The notes under the pieces are model-generated. The model saw only the letters and a list, made by a program, of their open reading frames with translations, searched no databases and was not told where the DNA came from. Shown piece after piece: positions 8,285 to 16,796 of a stretch of DNA of 38,811 nt; the first letter of the stretch is position 1; the number at the start of each line of letters is the position of its first letter. Both the position numbers and the translations under genes were made by a program. This DNA comes from Streptomyces hygroscopicus subsp. hygroscopicus (GTDB taxonomy: Bacteria > Actinomycetota > Actinomycetes > Streptomycetales > Streptomycetaceae), in assembly GCF_001553455.1 (NCBI RefSeq), contig NZ_BBOX01000282.1, positions 1 to 38,811 on the forward strand, written 5' to 3'.

Positions 8285-9346
8285 TCAGCAGATGCGGGGC
8301 AGTTGCTCGCCGATCGGCGGATCCACGATCCGGGTGGCTCCGAGCCCGGTGCGGGCCACCACCATGCCGGGGTGTTCGGCCACGCACCCGCCGATCACGG
8401 CAGCCTCGCGGCCCTGCGGATGCGCGCGCATCGCCTCCAGTACCGCGTCGGTGTGGGTCCGGGGGACGAAGGCCACCAGGCGGCCCTCGTTGGCCACGTA
8501 CATCGGGTCCAGACCGAGGAAGGCGCAGGCGGTGGCCACCGCGTCCGGAACGGGCACCGCTCCCTCGTCCAGCACCACCCCGGTCTTCGAGGTCTCCGCG
8601 ATCTCGTGCAGAGCGGCGGCCAGGCCGCCCCTGGTGGGGTCGCGCAGGACGTGGATCTCCGGGGTGACGGCGAGCATCGCCTGGACCAGTCCGGCCAGGG
8701 GTGCGGTGTCGCTGGTCACCTCGGTGCCGAAGGTGAGCCCTTCGCGGACGCTGAGGATGGCGATGCCGTGCCGGCCGATCGGTCCGCTGACGATCACCAC
8801 GTCCCCGGGCCGGGCACGCTGCGGGCGGATGTCCACGCCCTCGGGGATCAGGCCGATTCCCGCGGTGTTCACGTACACGCCGTCGCCGTGGCCGGAGTCG
8901 ACCACCTTGGTGTCGCCGGTGACCACGGTGACGCCTGCCGTCCGGGCGGCCGCGCCGAGCGCCTGGGCGACCCGGCCGACGGTGCTCAGCTCGGTTCCCT
9001 CCTCCAGGAGGAACGCGCAGGACAGGTACGCGGGAACGGCTCCGCTCATGGCCAGGTCGTTGACGGTGCCGTTGACCGCCAGATCTCCGATGCTCCCGCC
9101 GGGGAAGAACAGCGGGCGGACCACGTACGAGTCGGTGGAGAAGGCCAGCCGGGCGCCGCCGAGCGTGACAGCGGCCGAGTCGGTGAGTTCTCCCAGCGTC
9201 TCGCCGCCGTAGGCGGGGAGGAAGAGGTGCCGGGTGAGCTCGGCGGAGAGCGCTCCTCCGCCACCGTGGCCCATCACCACCACCGGGTGGTCGCGCAGCG
9301 GCACCGGACAGGACCAGTCGGCGGTGCCGGCGGTGGTGTCAGTCAA
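8285..9346 (-). CDS. hypE: [NiFe] hydrogenase maturation protein HypE
   Basis: HypE dehydrates the S-carbamoyl group it receives from HypF on its C-terminal Cys to a thiocyanate, the source of the Fe cyanide ligands. The 353-residue reading ends in the diagnostic PRIC, the Cys being the carrier residue. AIRS/PurM-fold motifs are clear (GHGGGGALSAELT, FSTDSYVV, GDTKVV, RDPTRGG). The start is a TTG at 9346, 9 nt from GGAGG and overlapping the hypD stop (9339) by 8 nt; the first in-frame ATG falls inside the conserved N-terminus and would be too late. The longer open frame upstream is antisense-like and rejected. The gene lies in the order hypF-hypC-hypD-hypE. Confidence 0.95.
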   Translation of the reverse strand: MTDTTAGTADWSCPVPLRDHPVVVMGHGGGGALSAELTRHLFLPAYGGETLGELTDSAAVTLGGARLAFSTDSYVVRPLFFPGGSIGDLAVNGTVNDLAMSGAVPAYLSCAFLLEEGTELSTVGRVAQALGAAARTAGVTVVTGDTKVVDSGHGDGVYVNTAGIGLIPEGVDIRPQRARPGDVVIVSGPIGRHGIAILSVREGLTFGTEVTSDTAPLAGLVQAMLAVTPEIHVLRDPTRGGLAAALHEIAETSKTGVVLDEGAVPVPDAVATACAFLGLDPMYVANEGRLVAFVPRTHTDAVLEAMRAHPQGREAAVIGGCVAEHPGMVVARTGLGATRIVDPPIGEQLPRIC

Positions 9347-10460
9347 CGGAAACCGCCTCCTCCGGGCGGGGCGTGGCCAGACGCCGGTACCGGTAGTAGG
9401 CGGCGCACGCGCCCTCGCCGGAGACCATGGTCGCGCCGAGCGGTGTGCGCGGGGTGCAGGCGGTGCCGAAGGCCGCGCACTCATGGGGTTTGATCAGGCC
9501 CTGGAGCACCTCTCCGCTGCGGCACACCGCGGGTTCGCCGGTGGCCGGGCCGGTGACCTCGAACCGGTGCTCGGCGTCGTAGTCCCGGTAGGCGTCCGCC
9601 AGCCGCCAGCCGCTGTCCGCGATGGTGCCGATGCCGCGCCAGGCGCGGTCGGTGGTGGTGAACACCTCTCTCAGCACGCTCAGCGCCACCGGGTTGCCCT
9701 GCGGGTGGACGGCGCGCGGGTAGGCGTTCTCGACGCGGTGTTCTCCTCGCTCGAGTTGGCGCACCGCCCGGCGGATGCCCTCCAGGATGTCCAGCGGTTC
9801 GAATCCGGTGACCACGATGGGCACCTTGTGGGTTTCGGCGAGGGCGGGGTACTCCAGGGTGCCCATCACGCTGCACACGTGCCCGGCGGCGAGGAACGCC
9901 TGGACGCGGCAGTGGGGGGACCGCATGATCGCCTCGATCGCCGGTGGCACCCGGACGTGTGAGACCAGCAGGCTGAAGTTCCGCACGCCGAGCCGTTTGG
10001 CCTGGTGGGCGGCCATGGCGATGGCGGGCGCGGTGGTCTCGAAGCCGACCCCGAAGAACACCACCTGCTGGTCCGGGGTCCGCTGGGCGATCCGCAGCGC
10101 GTCCAGCGGTGAGTACACCACACGGATGTCGCCGCCGTCGCTCTTGACCCGGAACAGGTCGCGGTCGCTTCCCGGCACCCGGAGCATGTCGCCGAACGAG
10201 CAGAAGACCACGCCCGGCCGGGAGGCGATCTCCAGCGCCTTGTCGATCACCTCCAGCGGGGTGACGCAGACCGGGCAGCCCGGCCCGTGGATCAACTCGA
10301 TCGGCTCGGGCAGCAGTTGGTCGATGCCGTGCCGGATGATCGAATGGGTCTGGCCGCCGCAGACCTCCATCATGGTCCAGTCCCGGGTGACCGTCCGGGC
10401 GATGTCCGCCAGCAGCCGCCGGGCCAGCTCCGGATCCTGGAACTCGTCGATGTATTTCAC
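9339..10460 (-). CDS. hypD: [NiFe] hydrogenase maturation protein HypD
   Basis: HypD is the iron-sulfur scaffold that, with HypC, assembles the Fe(CN)2CO unit. The 373 residues contain the signature EVCGGQTH near residue 33, GPGCPVC near 60, and the [4Fe-4S] cysteines in the C-terminal part (HECAAFGTACTPRTPLGA, GEGACAAYYRYRR). Length matches the family. ATG 10460 overlaps the hypC stop by ATGA and the 3' end overlaps hypE, so the three are translated together. Nothing unusual was seen in the catalytic residues. Confidence 0.97.
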   Translation of the reverse strand: MKYIDEFQDPELARRLLADIARTVTRDWTMMEVCGGQTHSIIRHGIDQLLPEPIELIHGPGCPVCVTPLEVIDKALEIASRPGVVFCSFGDMLRVPGSDRDLFRVKSDGGDIRVVYSPLDALRIAQRTPDQQVVFFGVGFETTAPAIAMAAHQAKRLGVRNFSLLVSHVRVPPAIEAIMRSPHCRVQAFLAAGHVCSVMGTLEYPALAETHKVPIVVTGFEPLDILEGIRRAVRQLERGEHRVENAYPRAVHPQGNPVALSVLREVFTTTDRAWRGIGTIADSGWRLADAYRDYDAEHRFEVTGPATGEPAVCRSGEVLQGLIKPHECAAFGTACTPRTPLGATMVSGEGACAAYYRYRRLATPRPEEAVSVD

Positions 10461-10756
10461 CGGTTCTCCTCCTCGGGCGGGCTCTCCGCTTCGGCCGCCG
10501 CTCGTGCCCAGGCGTCCGCGAACTCTTCGTCCAGTGCCCCGATCTCCTCGAAGAGCCGGAGGGTGGCCAGGGCGGACTCCTCGTCGAGCCGCTGGATCGC
10601 GAACCCGACGTGGACGATCGCGTACTCACCGACCTCGATCTCCGGCAGATAGGCGAGGCAGACGTCCTTGACCACCCCGCCGAAATCGACCCGCGCCATC
10701 GGCGTACCGTCCCGTTCCCCGATGCCGACCACGCGGCCGGGTACCGCCAGGCACAT
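10457..10756 (-). CDS. hypC: Hydrogenase maturation chaperone HypC
   Basis: HypC carries the Fe(CN)2CO group from HypD to the large-subunit precursor. The 99-residue protein starts MCLAVPG, the family hallmark, with the essential Cys at position 2, followed by an OB-like fold segment (VDFGGVVKDVCLAYLPEIEVGEYAIVHVG). The C-terminal 35 residues are acidic and Ala/Glu-rich, a little longer than in enterobacterial HypC. ATG 10756 is preceded by GAGGAG on the minus strand. It lies 17 nt after hypF and overlaps hypD by 4 nt. Confidence 0.96.
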   Translation of the reverse strand: MCLAVPGRVVGIGERDGTPMARVDFGGVVKDVCLAYLPEIEVGEYAIVHVGFAIQRLDEESALATLRLFEEIGALDEEFADAWARAAAEAESPPEEENR

Positions 10757-10773
10757 GTGCTCCTCCTCGTTCC

Positions 10774-13050
10774 TCAGTCGTCGGCGACACGGGCGGCGAC
10801 GACCGCCTGTCCCAGGGCCAGGCCGCCGTCACCCGGCGGGACCACCGTGTGCCCGAGGACGGTGAATCCGTCCTCGGCGAGTCCGGCGGAGCACATCCCG
10901 TCCAGGAAGGCGTTGGCGAACACTCCGCCGGTGAGGACGACCGTCCGCACCCCCGTGCTCCGGCGTGCCTTCCGGCAGGCGGCGCGGACCGCGCCGGCGA
11001 CCGCCAGATGGAAGCGGGCGGCGATCAGCGGGACCGCCGTACCCGCGCGCAGATCGGCCACGACGGCCCCCAGCAGCGGTGCGGGATCCTCGAGCGCGAA
11101 GGCATAGCCGTTCCGCACCCCGTCGGCGGCCACGGCCGCGGCCTCCAGTTCCACGGCGGCCTGAGCCTCGTACCCCGCCCGGTGGCAGACGCCCACCAGC
11201 GAGGAGACGGCGTCGAACAGCCGTCCCATGCTGGATGTCGGCACACATGCGACACCGCGCGCCAACTGGGCTTCAAGCAGACGGAGTTCACCGGGTGAGC
11301 AGGCGGCGACGCAGGGCAGGTCGGGCGACCAGGCAAGACCGGCCGCGCGCAGATGTGCCAGTGCCATGCGATACGGATGGCGCACCGCCGCGTCACCGCC
11401 CGGCAGCGGGACGTACGACAGGTGCGCCAGGCGGCGGTACCCCGCGTAGTCGGCCAGCAGTACCTCGCCGCCCCATACGGCGCCGTCGTCGCCGTAGCCG
11501 GTGCCGTCGAAGGCGATGCCCAGCACCGGCTCGTCCAGCTGGTGTTCGGCCATGGCGGAAGCGATGTGGGCGTGGTGGTGCTGGACCAGGGTGAGCGGCC
11601 GGCCGTCACGCCGTGCCCATCGCGCGGACCGGTAGCCGGGGTGCCGGTCGGCCGCGACGCGGACCGGCTCGACGCGGGTGAGTTCGCGCAGATGGTTCTC
11701 GGCACGTGCGAAGGCGTGCCGGGCGGACAAGCTGTTCAGGTCCCCGACGTGGGCGGACAGCCAGGCGGCGTCGCCCTCGGCCAGGCACAGGGTGTTCTTC
11801 ATGTCCCCGCCGACCGCGAGCACCGGACGGACGGCCACCGGAAGGCGGATCCGCGCCGGGGCGAAACCGCGCGAGCGGCGGATCGGCAGGGGCGAGCCGT
11901 CGTTACGGACCCGGACCACCGAGTCGTCACAGGCCACCGCGATGGGCCGGTCGTGCCAGAGCCAGGCGTCGGCCAGCCCGTCCAGACGGCGCAAACCCTC
12001 CCGGTCGTCGGTCACCAGCGGCTCGCCCGAGAGGTTTCCGCTGGTCACCACCAGGATGTGGGGACCGGGTGGGTCGCCCGGCAGCCCGAACAAGAGCCGG
12101 TGCAACGGTGTGTAGGGCAGCAGCACCCCGATGTCCGGGCTCCCCGGGCACACCTGTGGCGCGAGCGGGGAGGGGGACCGGCGGCGCAGCAGCACGATGG
12201 GGCGGGCACGCCCCGTGAGGAGACGGCGCTCCGCCGGGCCGAGGTGGCCGAGCCGGGCGGCGGTGCCGGGGTCGGGGGTCATCACGGCGAACGGCTTGTC
12301 GCCACGGGCCTTGCGGCGTCGCAGCTCGCCCACGGCCCTCGGGGCGGCGGCGTCGCAGACCAGGTGGTAGCCGCCGATGCCCTTGACCGCCACGATCGCC
12401 CCGGCCGCCAGCATCCGCCGGGCCTCGGCCAACGCGGCACCGCCCGTCCGCCGTACGGTGCCGGTGAGCCGCAGGCGTGGTCCGCACGCCCAGCAGGCGA
12501 TGGGCTGGGCGTGGAACCGCCGGTCGGAGGGGTCCGAGTACTCGGCCGCGCAGTCCGGGCACATCGGGAACGCCGCCATGGTGGTCGTGGCCCGGTCGTA
12601 CGGCATGGCGGTGGTGATGGTGAAGCGTGGGCCGCAGTCGGTGCAGGTGATGAACGGGTGCCGGTGGCGGCGGTCGGCCGGATCGGTCAGCTCGGTCAGG
12701 CAGGCGTCGCAGGTGGCGGCGTCGGGCGGGACCAGGGTGCGGCCGTCGCCCGTCGTGGTGGGGACGATCGCGAAACCGGTGCCGCCGGTCGGGAGCAGCT
12801 CGGAGGTGGCCACCGAGACGATGTCCGCCAGCGCGGGCGCGTCCGCCGTCAGCCGGTGGCAGAAGGCGGCCACCGCCTCCGAGCCGCCCTCGATCTCGAT
12901 CCGCGCCCCGTCCGGTCCGTTGGCCACCTGTCCGGACAGGCCCAGTTCGGTGGCCAGGGCGTGGACGAAGGGCCGGAAGCCGACGCCCTGGACCACCCCG
13001 CCGACCGCCACCAGGCGGCGGACCGGCAGCGGCCGGGCGACGGCGGTCAC
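10774..13050 (-). CDS. hypF: Carbamoyltransferase HypF
   Basis: HypF converts carbamoyl phosphate to carbamoyl-AMP and transfers the carbamoyl group to HypE. The 758 residues show all expected parts: an acylphosphatase domain (10-95, GGVVQGVGFRPFVHAL), a double zinc finger (about 110-185: CDAC, CTDC, CPDC, CWAC), a YrdC-like domain (about 200-375), and a Kae1-like domain with the metal motif QHHHAH. The GTG start has no Shine-Dalgarno of its own and overlaps, as GTGA, the stop of a 16-codon ORF beginning at ATG 13097. A 237-nt gap with a hairpin separates hypF from the endopeptidase gene upstream, so hypF may also have its own promoter. Confidence 0.96.
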   Translation of the reverse strand: MTAVARPLPVRRLVAVGGVVQGVGFRPFVHALATELGLSGQVANGPDGARIEIEGGSEAVAAFCHRLTADAPALADIVSVATSELLPTGGTGFAIVPTTTGDGRTLVPPDAATCDACLTELTDPADRRHRHPFITCTDCGPRFTITTAMPYDRATTTMAAFPMCPDCAAEYSDPSDRRFHAQPIACWACGPRLRLTGTVRRTGGAALAEARRMLAAGAIVAVKGIGGYHLVCDAAAPRAVGELRRRKARGDKPFAVMTPDPGTAARLGHLGPAERRLLTGRARPIVLLRRRSPSPLAPQVCPGSPDIGVLLPYTPLHRLLFGLPGDPPGPHILVVTSGNLSGEPLVTDDREGLRRLDGLADAWLWHDRPIAVACDDSVVRVRNDGSPLPIRRSRGFAPARIRLPVAVRPVLAVGGDMKNTLCLAEGDAAWLSAHVGDLNSLSARHAFARAENHLRELTRVEPVRVAADRHPGYRSARWARRDGRPLTLVQHHHAHIASAMAEHQLDEPVLGIAFDGTGYGDDGAVWGGEVLLADYAGYRRLAHLSYVPLPGGDAAVRHPYRMALAHLRAAGLAWSPDLPCVAACSPGELRLLEAQLARGVACVPTSSMGRLFDAVSSLVGVCHRAGYEAQAAVELEAAAVAADGVRNGYAFALEDPAPLLGAVVADLRAGTAVPLIAARFHLAVAGAVRAACRKARRSTGVRTVVLTGGVFANAFLDGMCSAGLAEDGFTVLGHTVVPPGDGGLALGQAVVAARVADD

Positions 13051-13097
13051 GCCCGCCCCGCCGGGGCGGAGCGGGGTGCGGCGGATGGCTGGTCCAT
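13047..13097 (-). CDS. 16-residue mini-ORF overlapping the hypF start
   Basis: ATG 13097 opens a frame of 16 codons (starting MDQPSAAPRS) ending in a TGA that overlaps the hypF GTG as GTGA. GGAAG lies about 10 nt upstream, a modest ribosome site, whereas hypF itself has none. As at ppk2, this would couple hypF translation to a leader. In GC-rich DNA such a short ORF can arise by chance, so the call rests on the exact overlap and the missing hypF Shine-Dalgarno. Confidence 0.25.
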   Translation of the reverse strand: MDQPSAAPRSAPAGRA

Positions 13098-13138
13098 GGC
13101 GTGGCGCTTCCGTCGGGTGTGGTGACGGCCGGTGTCAG

Positions 13139-13158
13139 GGCCGGGCCTGGGCCCGGCC
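13139..13158. terminator. Strong hairpin in the endopeptidase-hypF gap
   Basis: GGCCGGGCC (13139-13147) and GGCCCGGCC (13150-13158) are perfect 9-nt inverted arms separated by TG. It lies in the only long gap (13051-13287) inside the hydrogenase-hyp array. It could attenuate or stabilise the structural-gene part of the transcript relative to hyp genes. No T tract follows on either strand. Confidence 0.4.
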
Positions 13159-13287
13159 GGCGGGGCCATCGGCCATGCTAGGAACCGGGGCGGCCACCGC
13201 GGGAAGCCACGCCAGGACGGCGCCCTTTCGATTCCCGGAACGGCGCAAGGCCGCGCGCACCGCGGCCGGGGCCAGGCGGCGTGCGCG

Positions 13288-13791
13288 TCACCGGTGGCCC
13301 ATCCGTTCGTGGCCGTCGCGCCGCAGGCGGTCATGAGCGTGGCCGATGGCCCCGGCCACCTGGCGGATCAGTACGGGGAGTGCGCCGGCCACCGGCGGGC
13401 TGAGCCCGCACCCGAGGCGGAAATCGGCCCCTTCGACGGCGTGCACGCTGAGGCTCCGGGGCAGCCGGCCGAGCGCGGCGGCCAGGGCGAACGTCTCACC
13501 GAGGCCCAAGCCGTGGGTACTGGTGGGCCGCGCCGCGAGCCGCGCGGCCCGCTCGGCCGTCAGGGTGTGCAGCCGCCCCGGCTGCCCGGGGTGCGCGTGC
13601 ACCGTCTCGACCACGATGACGGCGTCCGGCCGGTGCCAGAGGCCGAGCATCCTGCCGGGCTCGCCGTCGCTGTCGGTCAGCACCGTGCCGTCGGGCACCC
13701 GGGCGCGCAGGGTCTCGATGACGGCCGGGCCCGCTCCGTCGTCCCGGCGGAACGGATTGCCCACGCCGATGACCACCACCCGGCCCGTCAT
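13288..13791 (-). CDS. Hydrogenase maturation endopeptidase (HycI/HyaD family)
   Basis: This protease removes the C-terminal tail of the hydrogenase large subunit after nickel insertion. The 167 residues begin MTGRVVVIGVGNPFRRDDGAG, with the family GxGNxxxxDDG(x)G motif containing the acidic nickel ligand. A second acidic segment (VETVHAHPGQPG) and the conserved THGLGL histidine follow. ATG 13791 overlaps the large-subunit stop by ATGA; the extra upstream codons of the open frame are not conserved. Its immediate position after hyhL, whose product has a 9-residue cleavable tail, makes that its likely substrate. Confidence 0.93.
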   Translation of the reverse strand: MTGRVVVIGVGNPFRRDDGAGPAVIETLRARVPDGTVLTDSDGEPGRMLGLWHRPDAVIVVETVHAHPGQPGRLHTLTAERAARLAARPTSTHGLGLGETFALAAALGRLPRSLSVHAVEGADFRLGCGLSPPVAGALPVLIRQVAGAIGHAHDRLRRDGHERMGHR

Positions 13792-15143
13792 CCGCGCTCC
13801 ACCGTCAGGTCCAGGAAGTGCGCGGAACAGGAGATGCACGGGTCATGGTTGCGGACGGCCCGCTCGCACAGCGCGGTCAGCTCCGCGTCGCCGGGCGCCT
13901 CGTCCGGCCGGTCCAGACGGGCCTGCACCTGGCGGCGCAGGTCGTCCTCGATGGCCGCCTGGTTCTGGGCGGTGGGCGGCACGATGCGGGCGAGGGTGAG
14001 GGTGCCGTCGGCGTCCATGGCGTAGCGGTGGTAGAGCAGCCCGCGCGGCGCCTCCGTGGCCGCGCGGCCGGTGGCTCGACGCGGTGGTACCTCGGCGTAC
14101 GGCCGGGCCGGCGGCTCGTAGGCGTCGATAATCCGCAGCGCCTCGGCCACGGCGTGGACCACTTCGACGGCGCGCACGACGATGCTCCGGAAGGGGTTGC
14201 GGCACACCGCGCCGGCGGCCGGGTCGCCGAGTCCCGCCTCCCGCGCGGCGCCGCGGGCCGACGGGTGGAGCCACCGTCCGCTGACCGCGTACCGGGCCAG
14301 CGAGCCGGTCAGATAGGGGTGGCCGTCCAGCTCGGACACCAGGGCGGTCGAGTGGGGGACCTGCCGTTCCACGACGTGGCGCTCGAACTCCTCGACCCGG
14401 AAGGGCGTCACGGGGGCGGCACCGTCCGATCCGGGGCTCGCGGCCAGGACGGCCGGGGTTCCGGAGTCGATGGCGTACCGGCCGGGGTCGCGCATCGCCA
14501 GCAGCGGGCCGTCGAAGGCGGCGTCGGGGAAGTCGAAGCCGGAGACCCAGCGCACGGTTTCCAGCGCGTCGTCGTGGGCCCGGCGCAGCCGCCGCGCCAG
14601 CGGGGCGAGTTCGGCCGGGCCGGGCACGCGGTAGAACCCGCCGACGCGGACGTTGACCGGGTGGATGGCACGGCCGCCGAGTTGTTCCATGACGGCGTTG
14701 CCCGCCTGTTTGATCCGCAGGCCGCGTTCCACGGCCGCGCGCTGGTCGCGGGCGAGCTCGACCGCGCTGGGGTGGCCGAAGAAGTCAGGGGCGTGGAGCA
14801 GATGGATGTGCAGGGACTGGCTCTCGATCCACTCGCCGTAGTAGAGCAGCCGCCGCAGTTCCGCGAGCGGCCCGTCGACCGTGACCCCGCAGGCTGCCTC
14901 GATGGCCTGGCAGGAGGTCATCTGGTAGGCGACGGGGCAGATTCCGCAGATCCGTGCGGTGATGTCGGGCGGCTCGTGGTGTCCGCGGCCCACCAGGAAC
15001 GCCTCGAAGAAACGCGGTGGCTCGTAGATGCGCAGTCGTGTCCCGGTGACCGTTCCGTCGTGCACGGTCAGGTGGAGGGCGGCCTCTCCCTCGACCCGGG
15101 CGAGGGCGTCCAGGCGCAGGACCCGGGATGCGCGGTGGCTCAT
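13788..15143 (-). CDS. hyhL: [NiFe] hydrogenase large (alpha) subunit, group 3b type
   Basis: This is the catalytic subunit holding the NiFe(CN)2CO centre. In the 451 residues the L1 motif RICGICP carries Cys66 and Cys69, and the L2 motif DPCISCSAH carries Cys436, Cys439 and His442. A tail FLDLTVERG follows His442, the expected endopeptidase cleavage point. Moderate length, no exported partner, and co-transcribed FAD/NAD(P) and ferredoxin-like subunits place it in the bidirectional NADP-linked (sulfhydrogenase-like) group 3b rather than the membrane uptake groups. It overlaps the small subunit and protease genes by 4 nt each. Group assignment rests on operon layout and motifs, not on a tree. 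Confidence 0.95.
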   Translation of the reverse strand: MSHRASRVLRLDALARVEGEAALHLTVHDGTVTGTRLRIYEPPRFFEAFLVGRGHHEPPDITARICGICPVAYQMTSCQAIEAACGVTVDGPLAELRRLLYYGEWIESQSLHIHLLHAPDFFGHPSAVELARDQRAAVERGLRIKQAGNAVMEQLGGRAIHPVNVRVGGFYRVPGPAELAPLARRLRRAHDDALETVRWVSGFDFPDAAFDGPLLAMRDPGRYAIDSGTPAVLAASPGSDGAAPVTPFRVEEFERHVVERQVPHSTALVSELDGHPYLTGSLARYAVSGRWLHPSARGAAREAGLGDPAAGAVCRNPFRSIVVRAVEVVHAVAEALRIIDAYEPPARPYAEVPPRRATGRAATEAPRGLLYHRYAMDADGTLTLARIVPPTAQNQAAIEDDLRRQVQARLDRPDEAPGDAELTALCERAVRNHDPCISCSAHFLDLTVERG

Positions 15144-15982
15144 CGGGGCCCTTCCTCCGCGGCCGGATGGGTGGTCTCCTCGGCGATGAGCCCGGGTACG
15201 GGGGCGTATTCGGGGGAGGCCGCGTTGAAGGTGCGGAAGACCCGCAGGATGTCCCGCTCGCTCATGCCGTCGTGCCGCAGCTGGCGCACCATGGCCTCAA
15301 GATTGGGGTGGGGGACCGGCCCGAAGCAGCCGTAGCACCCCCGCCCGTAGGCAGGGCAGAGGGCACCGCATCCGGCGTGGGTGACCGGCCCCAGACAGGG
15401 GATGCCGCGGGCGACGGTGATACAGGTCGTTCCGCGCCGCTTGCACTGGAAGCAGACGCTCTGGGCGGATACGTTCGGCTTCCGCCCGGCCAGGAAGGCT
15501 GTGATCACTTCCAGCAGCTGGCCACGGTCGATCGGGCAGCCGCGCAGCTCGAAGTCGACCGGGACGTGCGCGGCGATGGGCGTGGAGGTGTCCAGGGTCG
15601 CGATGTATTCCGGGCTGGCGTAGACCGCCGCGCGGAACTCCTCGACGTCGGCGAAATTGCGCAGCGCCTGGACACCTCCCGCGGTGGCACAGGCCCCGAT
15701 GGTGACCAGACGGCGGGAGATCCGCCGGATGCGGTGGATACGCAGGACGTCCTCAGCGGTGGTGACGGACCCCTCCACCAGCGACAGGTCGTACGGGCCG
15801 GTCCCGGCGAGGGTGGCCGGCTCCGCCGAGTCCTCGGCCGTGGACATCTCCAGGAAGTGCGCGATGCGCACGGGTCCGGCGAGCGGGAGCAGTTCGTCCT
15901 CGCAGTCGAGCAGGGTCAGCTGGCAGCCGTCGCACGAGGCGAACTTCCAGACGGCGAGGGCGGGGCGGGCGTCGGTGTCCAT
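15140..15982 (-). CDS. hyhS: [NiFe] hydrogenase small (delta) subunit
   Basis: This electron-transfer subunit pairs with the large subunit. Proximal-cluster ligands are Cys17, Cys20 (ASCDGCQ), Cys98 (GACAT) and Cys149 (RGCPID). Eight further cysteines at 177, 180, 187, 196, 205, 209, 216 and 219 can bind two more [4Fe-4S] clusters. There is no Tat signal, so the enzyme is cytoplasmic. At 280 residues it matches short group 3 small subunits. ATG 15982 begins 1 nt after the hyhG stop, and its own stop overlaps hyhL by ATGA. Confidence 0.95.
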   Translation of the reverse strand: MDTDARPALAVWKFASCDGCQLTLLDCEDELLPLAGPVRIAHFLEMSTAEDSAEPATLAGTGPYDLSLVEGSVTTAEDVLRIHRIRRISRRLVTIGACATAGGVQALRNFADVEEFRAAVYASPEYIATLDTSTPIAAHVPVDFELRGCPIDRGQLLEVITAFLAGRKPNVSAQSVCFQCKRRGTTCITVARGIPCLGPVTHAGCGALCPAYGRGCYGCFGPVPHPNLEAMVRQLRHDGMSERDILRVFRTFNAASPEYAPVPGLIAEETTHPAAEEGPR

Positions 15983-15983
15983 C

Positions 15984-16796
15984 TCACAGTTCCCTCACGG
16001 CGAGCAGGGACCGGGTCCGGTGGTAGCCGACGACCGGGCCGTCCCGGCACAGCAGCAGCGGCCCGAGCTGGCAGTGGCCGCAGTGGCCGGTGCCGCAGCG
16101 CATGTTCCGCTCCAGCGACACCTGGATCCGGTGCGCGGGCAGGCCGCGGGCGAGCAGCGCCCGGGCGGTGTGCCGGATCATCACCTCGGGTCCGCAGACC
16201 AGCGCGGTGGTCCGGTCCGGGCGCGTGTCGACCCGGTCCAGCAGGGTGGTGACCAGGCCCACGCTGCCGCGCCAGCCGGGGCCGGGCCGGTCCACGGTCA
16301 CCTCCACCTGCGCGGCGGCGCGCCGCCAGTGAGCCAGTTCCTCCCGGTAGAGGAGATCCTCGGGGGCGCGGGTGCCGATCAGTACGCGCAGCCGGCCGTA
16401 GTGGCCGGGGTGACCGAGCACATGGCGCACCACCGGGCGCAGCGGAGCGAGCCCGATACCGCCGGCGACCACCAGAACGTCGGACCCGGCCGCCGCGTCG
16501 AGATCCCAGCCGACGCCGTAGGGGCCCCGCAGGCCGACCGCGTCGCCCGCCCTGAGCCGGCACAGCGCTCCGGTGACCGCGCCGATCGCGCGCACCGTGT
16601 GCACCAGCCGGTGCCCACCGCCGATCGCGCTGACCGAGATCGGCACCTCACCGACGCCGAAGGCGTACACCATGGCGAACCGGCCCGGCGTAAACCCCGG
16701 CAGCGCCTGCCCCACCGGTGTCACCTCGAGCGACACGCAGTCCGCGGTCTCCGCCGAGGCGGCGGTCACCCGGTACGGCACGGGCACGGTCGTCAC
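15984..16796 (-). CDS. hyhG: Hydrogenase gamma subunit, FAD/NAD(P)-binding reductase
   Basis: This diaphorase subunit passes electrons between the hydrogenase and NAD(P)H. The 270 residues comprise a ferredoxin-reductase FAD domain (about 5-95), an NAD-binding domain (about 100-225; VVAGGIGLAPLRPVV, then CGPEVM), and a C-terminal [2Fe-2S] segment with Cys234, 239, 242 and 250 (CGTGHCGHCQLG). The family resembles dihydroorotate dehydrogenase electron-transfer subunits and sulfhydrogenase gamma. GTG 16796 overlaps the preceding stop as GTGA; the 186 upstream codons of the open frame are antisense-like and not part of the protein. NADP versus NAD preference is not visible here. Confidence 0.93.
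   Translation of the reverse strand: MTTVPVPYRVTAASAETADCVSLEVTPVGQALPGFTPGRFAMVYAFGVGEVPISVSAIGGGHRLVHTVRAIGAVTGALCRLRAGDAVGLRGPYGVGWDLDAAAGSDVLVVAGGIGLAPLRPVVRHVLGHPGHYGRLRVLIGTRAPEDLLYREELAHWRRAAAQVEVTVDRPGPGWRGSVGLVTTLLDRVDTRPDRTTALVCGPEVMIRHTARALLARGLPAHRIQVSLERNMRCGTGHCGHCQLGPLLLCRDGPVVGYHRTRSLLAVREL

Noticed and set aside
6387..9212. 941-codon plus-strand frame across ppk2, CBS-BON and hypE
   Set aside because: It runs antisense to three genes with clear motifs and has no recognisable domain.
11353..13125. 590-codon plus-strand frame opposite hypF
   Set aside because: Shadow of hypF; Gly/Gln/Val-rich with no domain, whereas hypF has all motifs.
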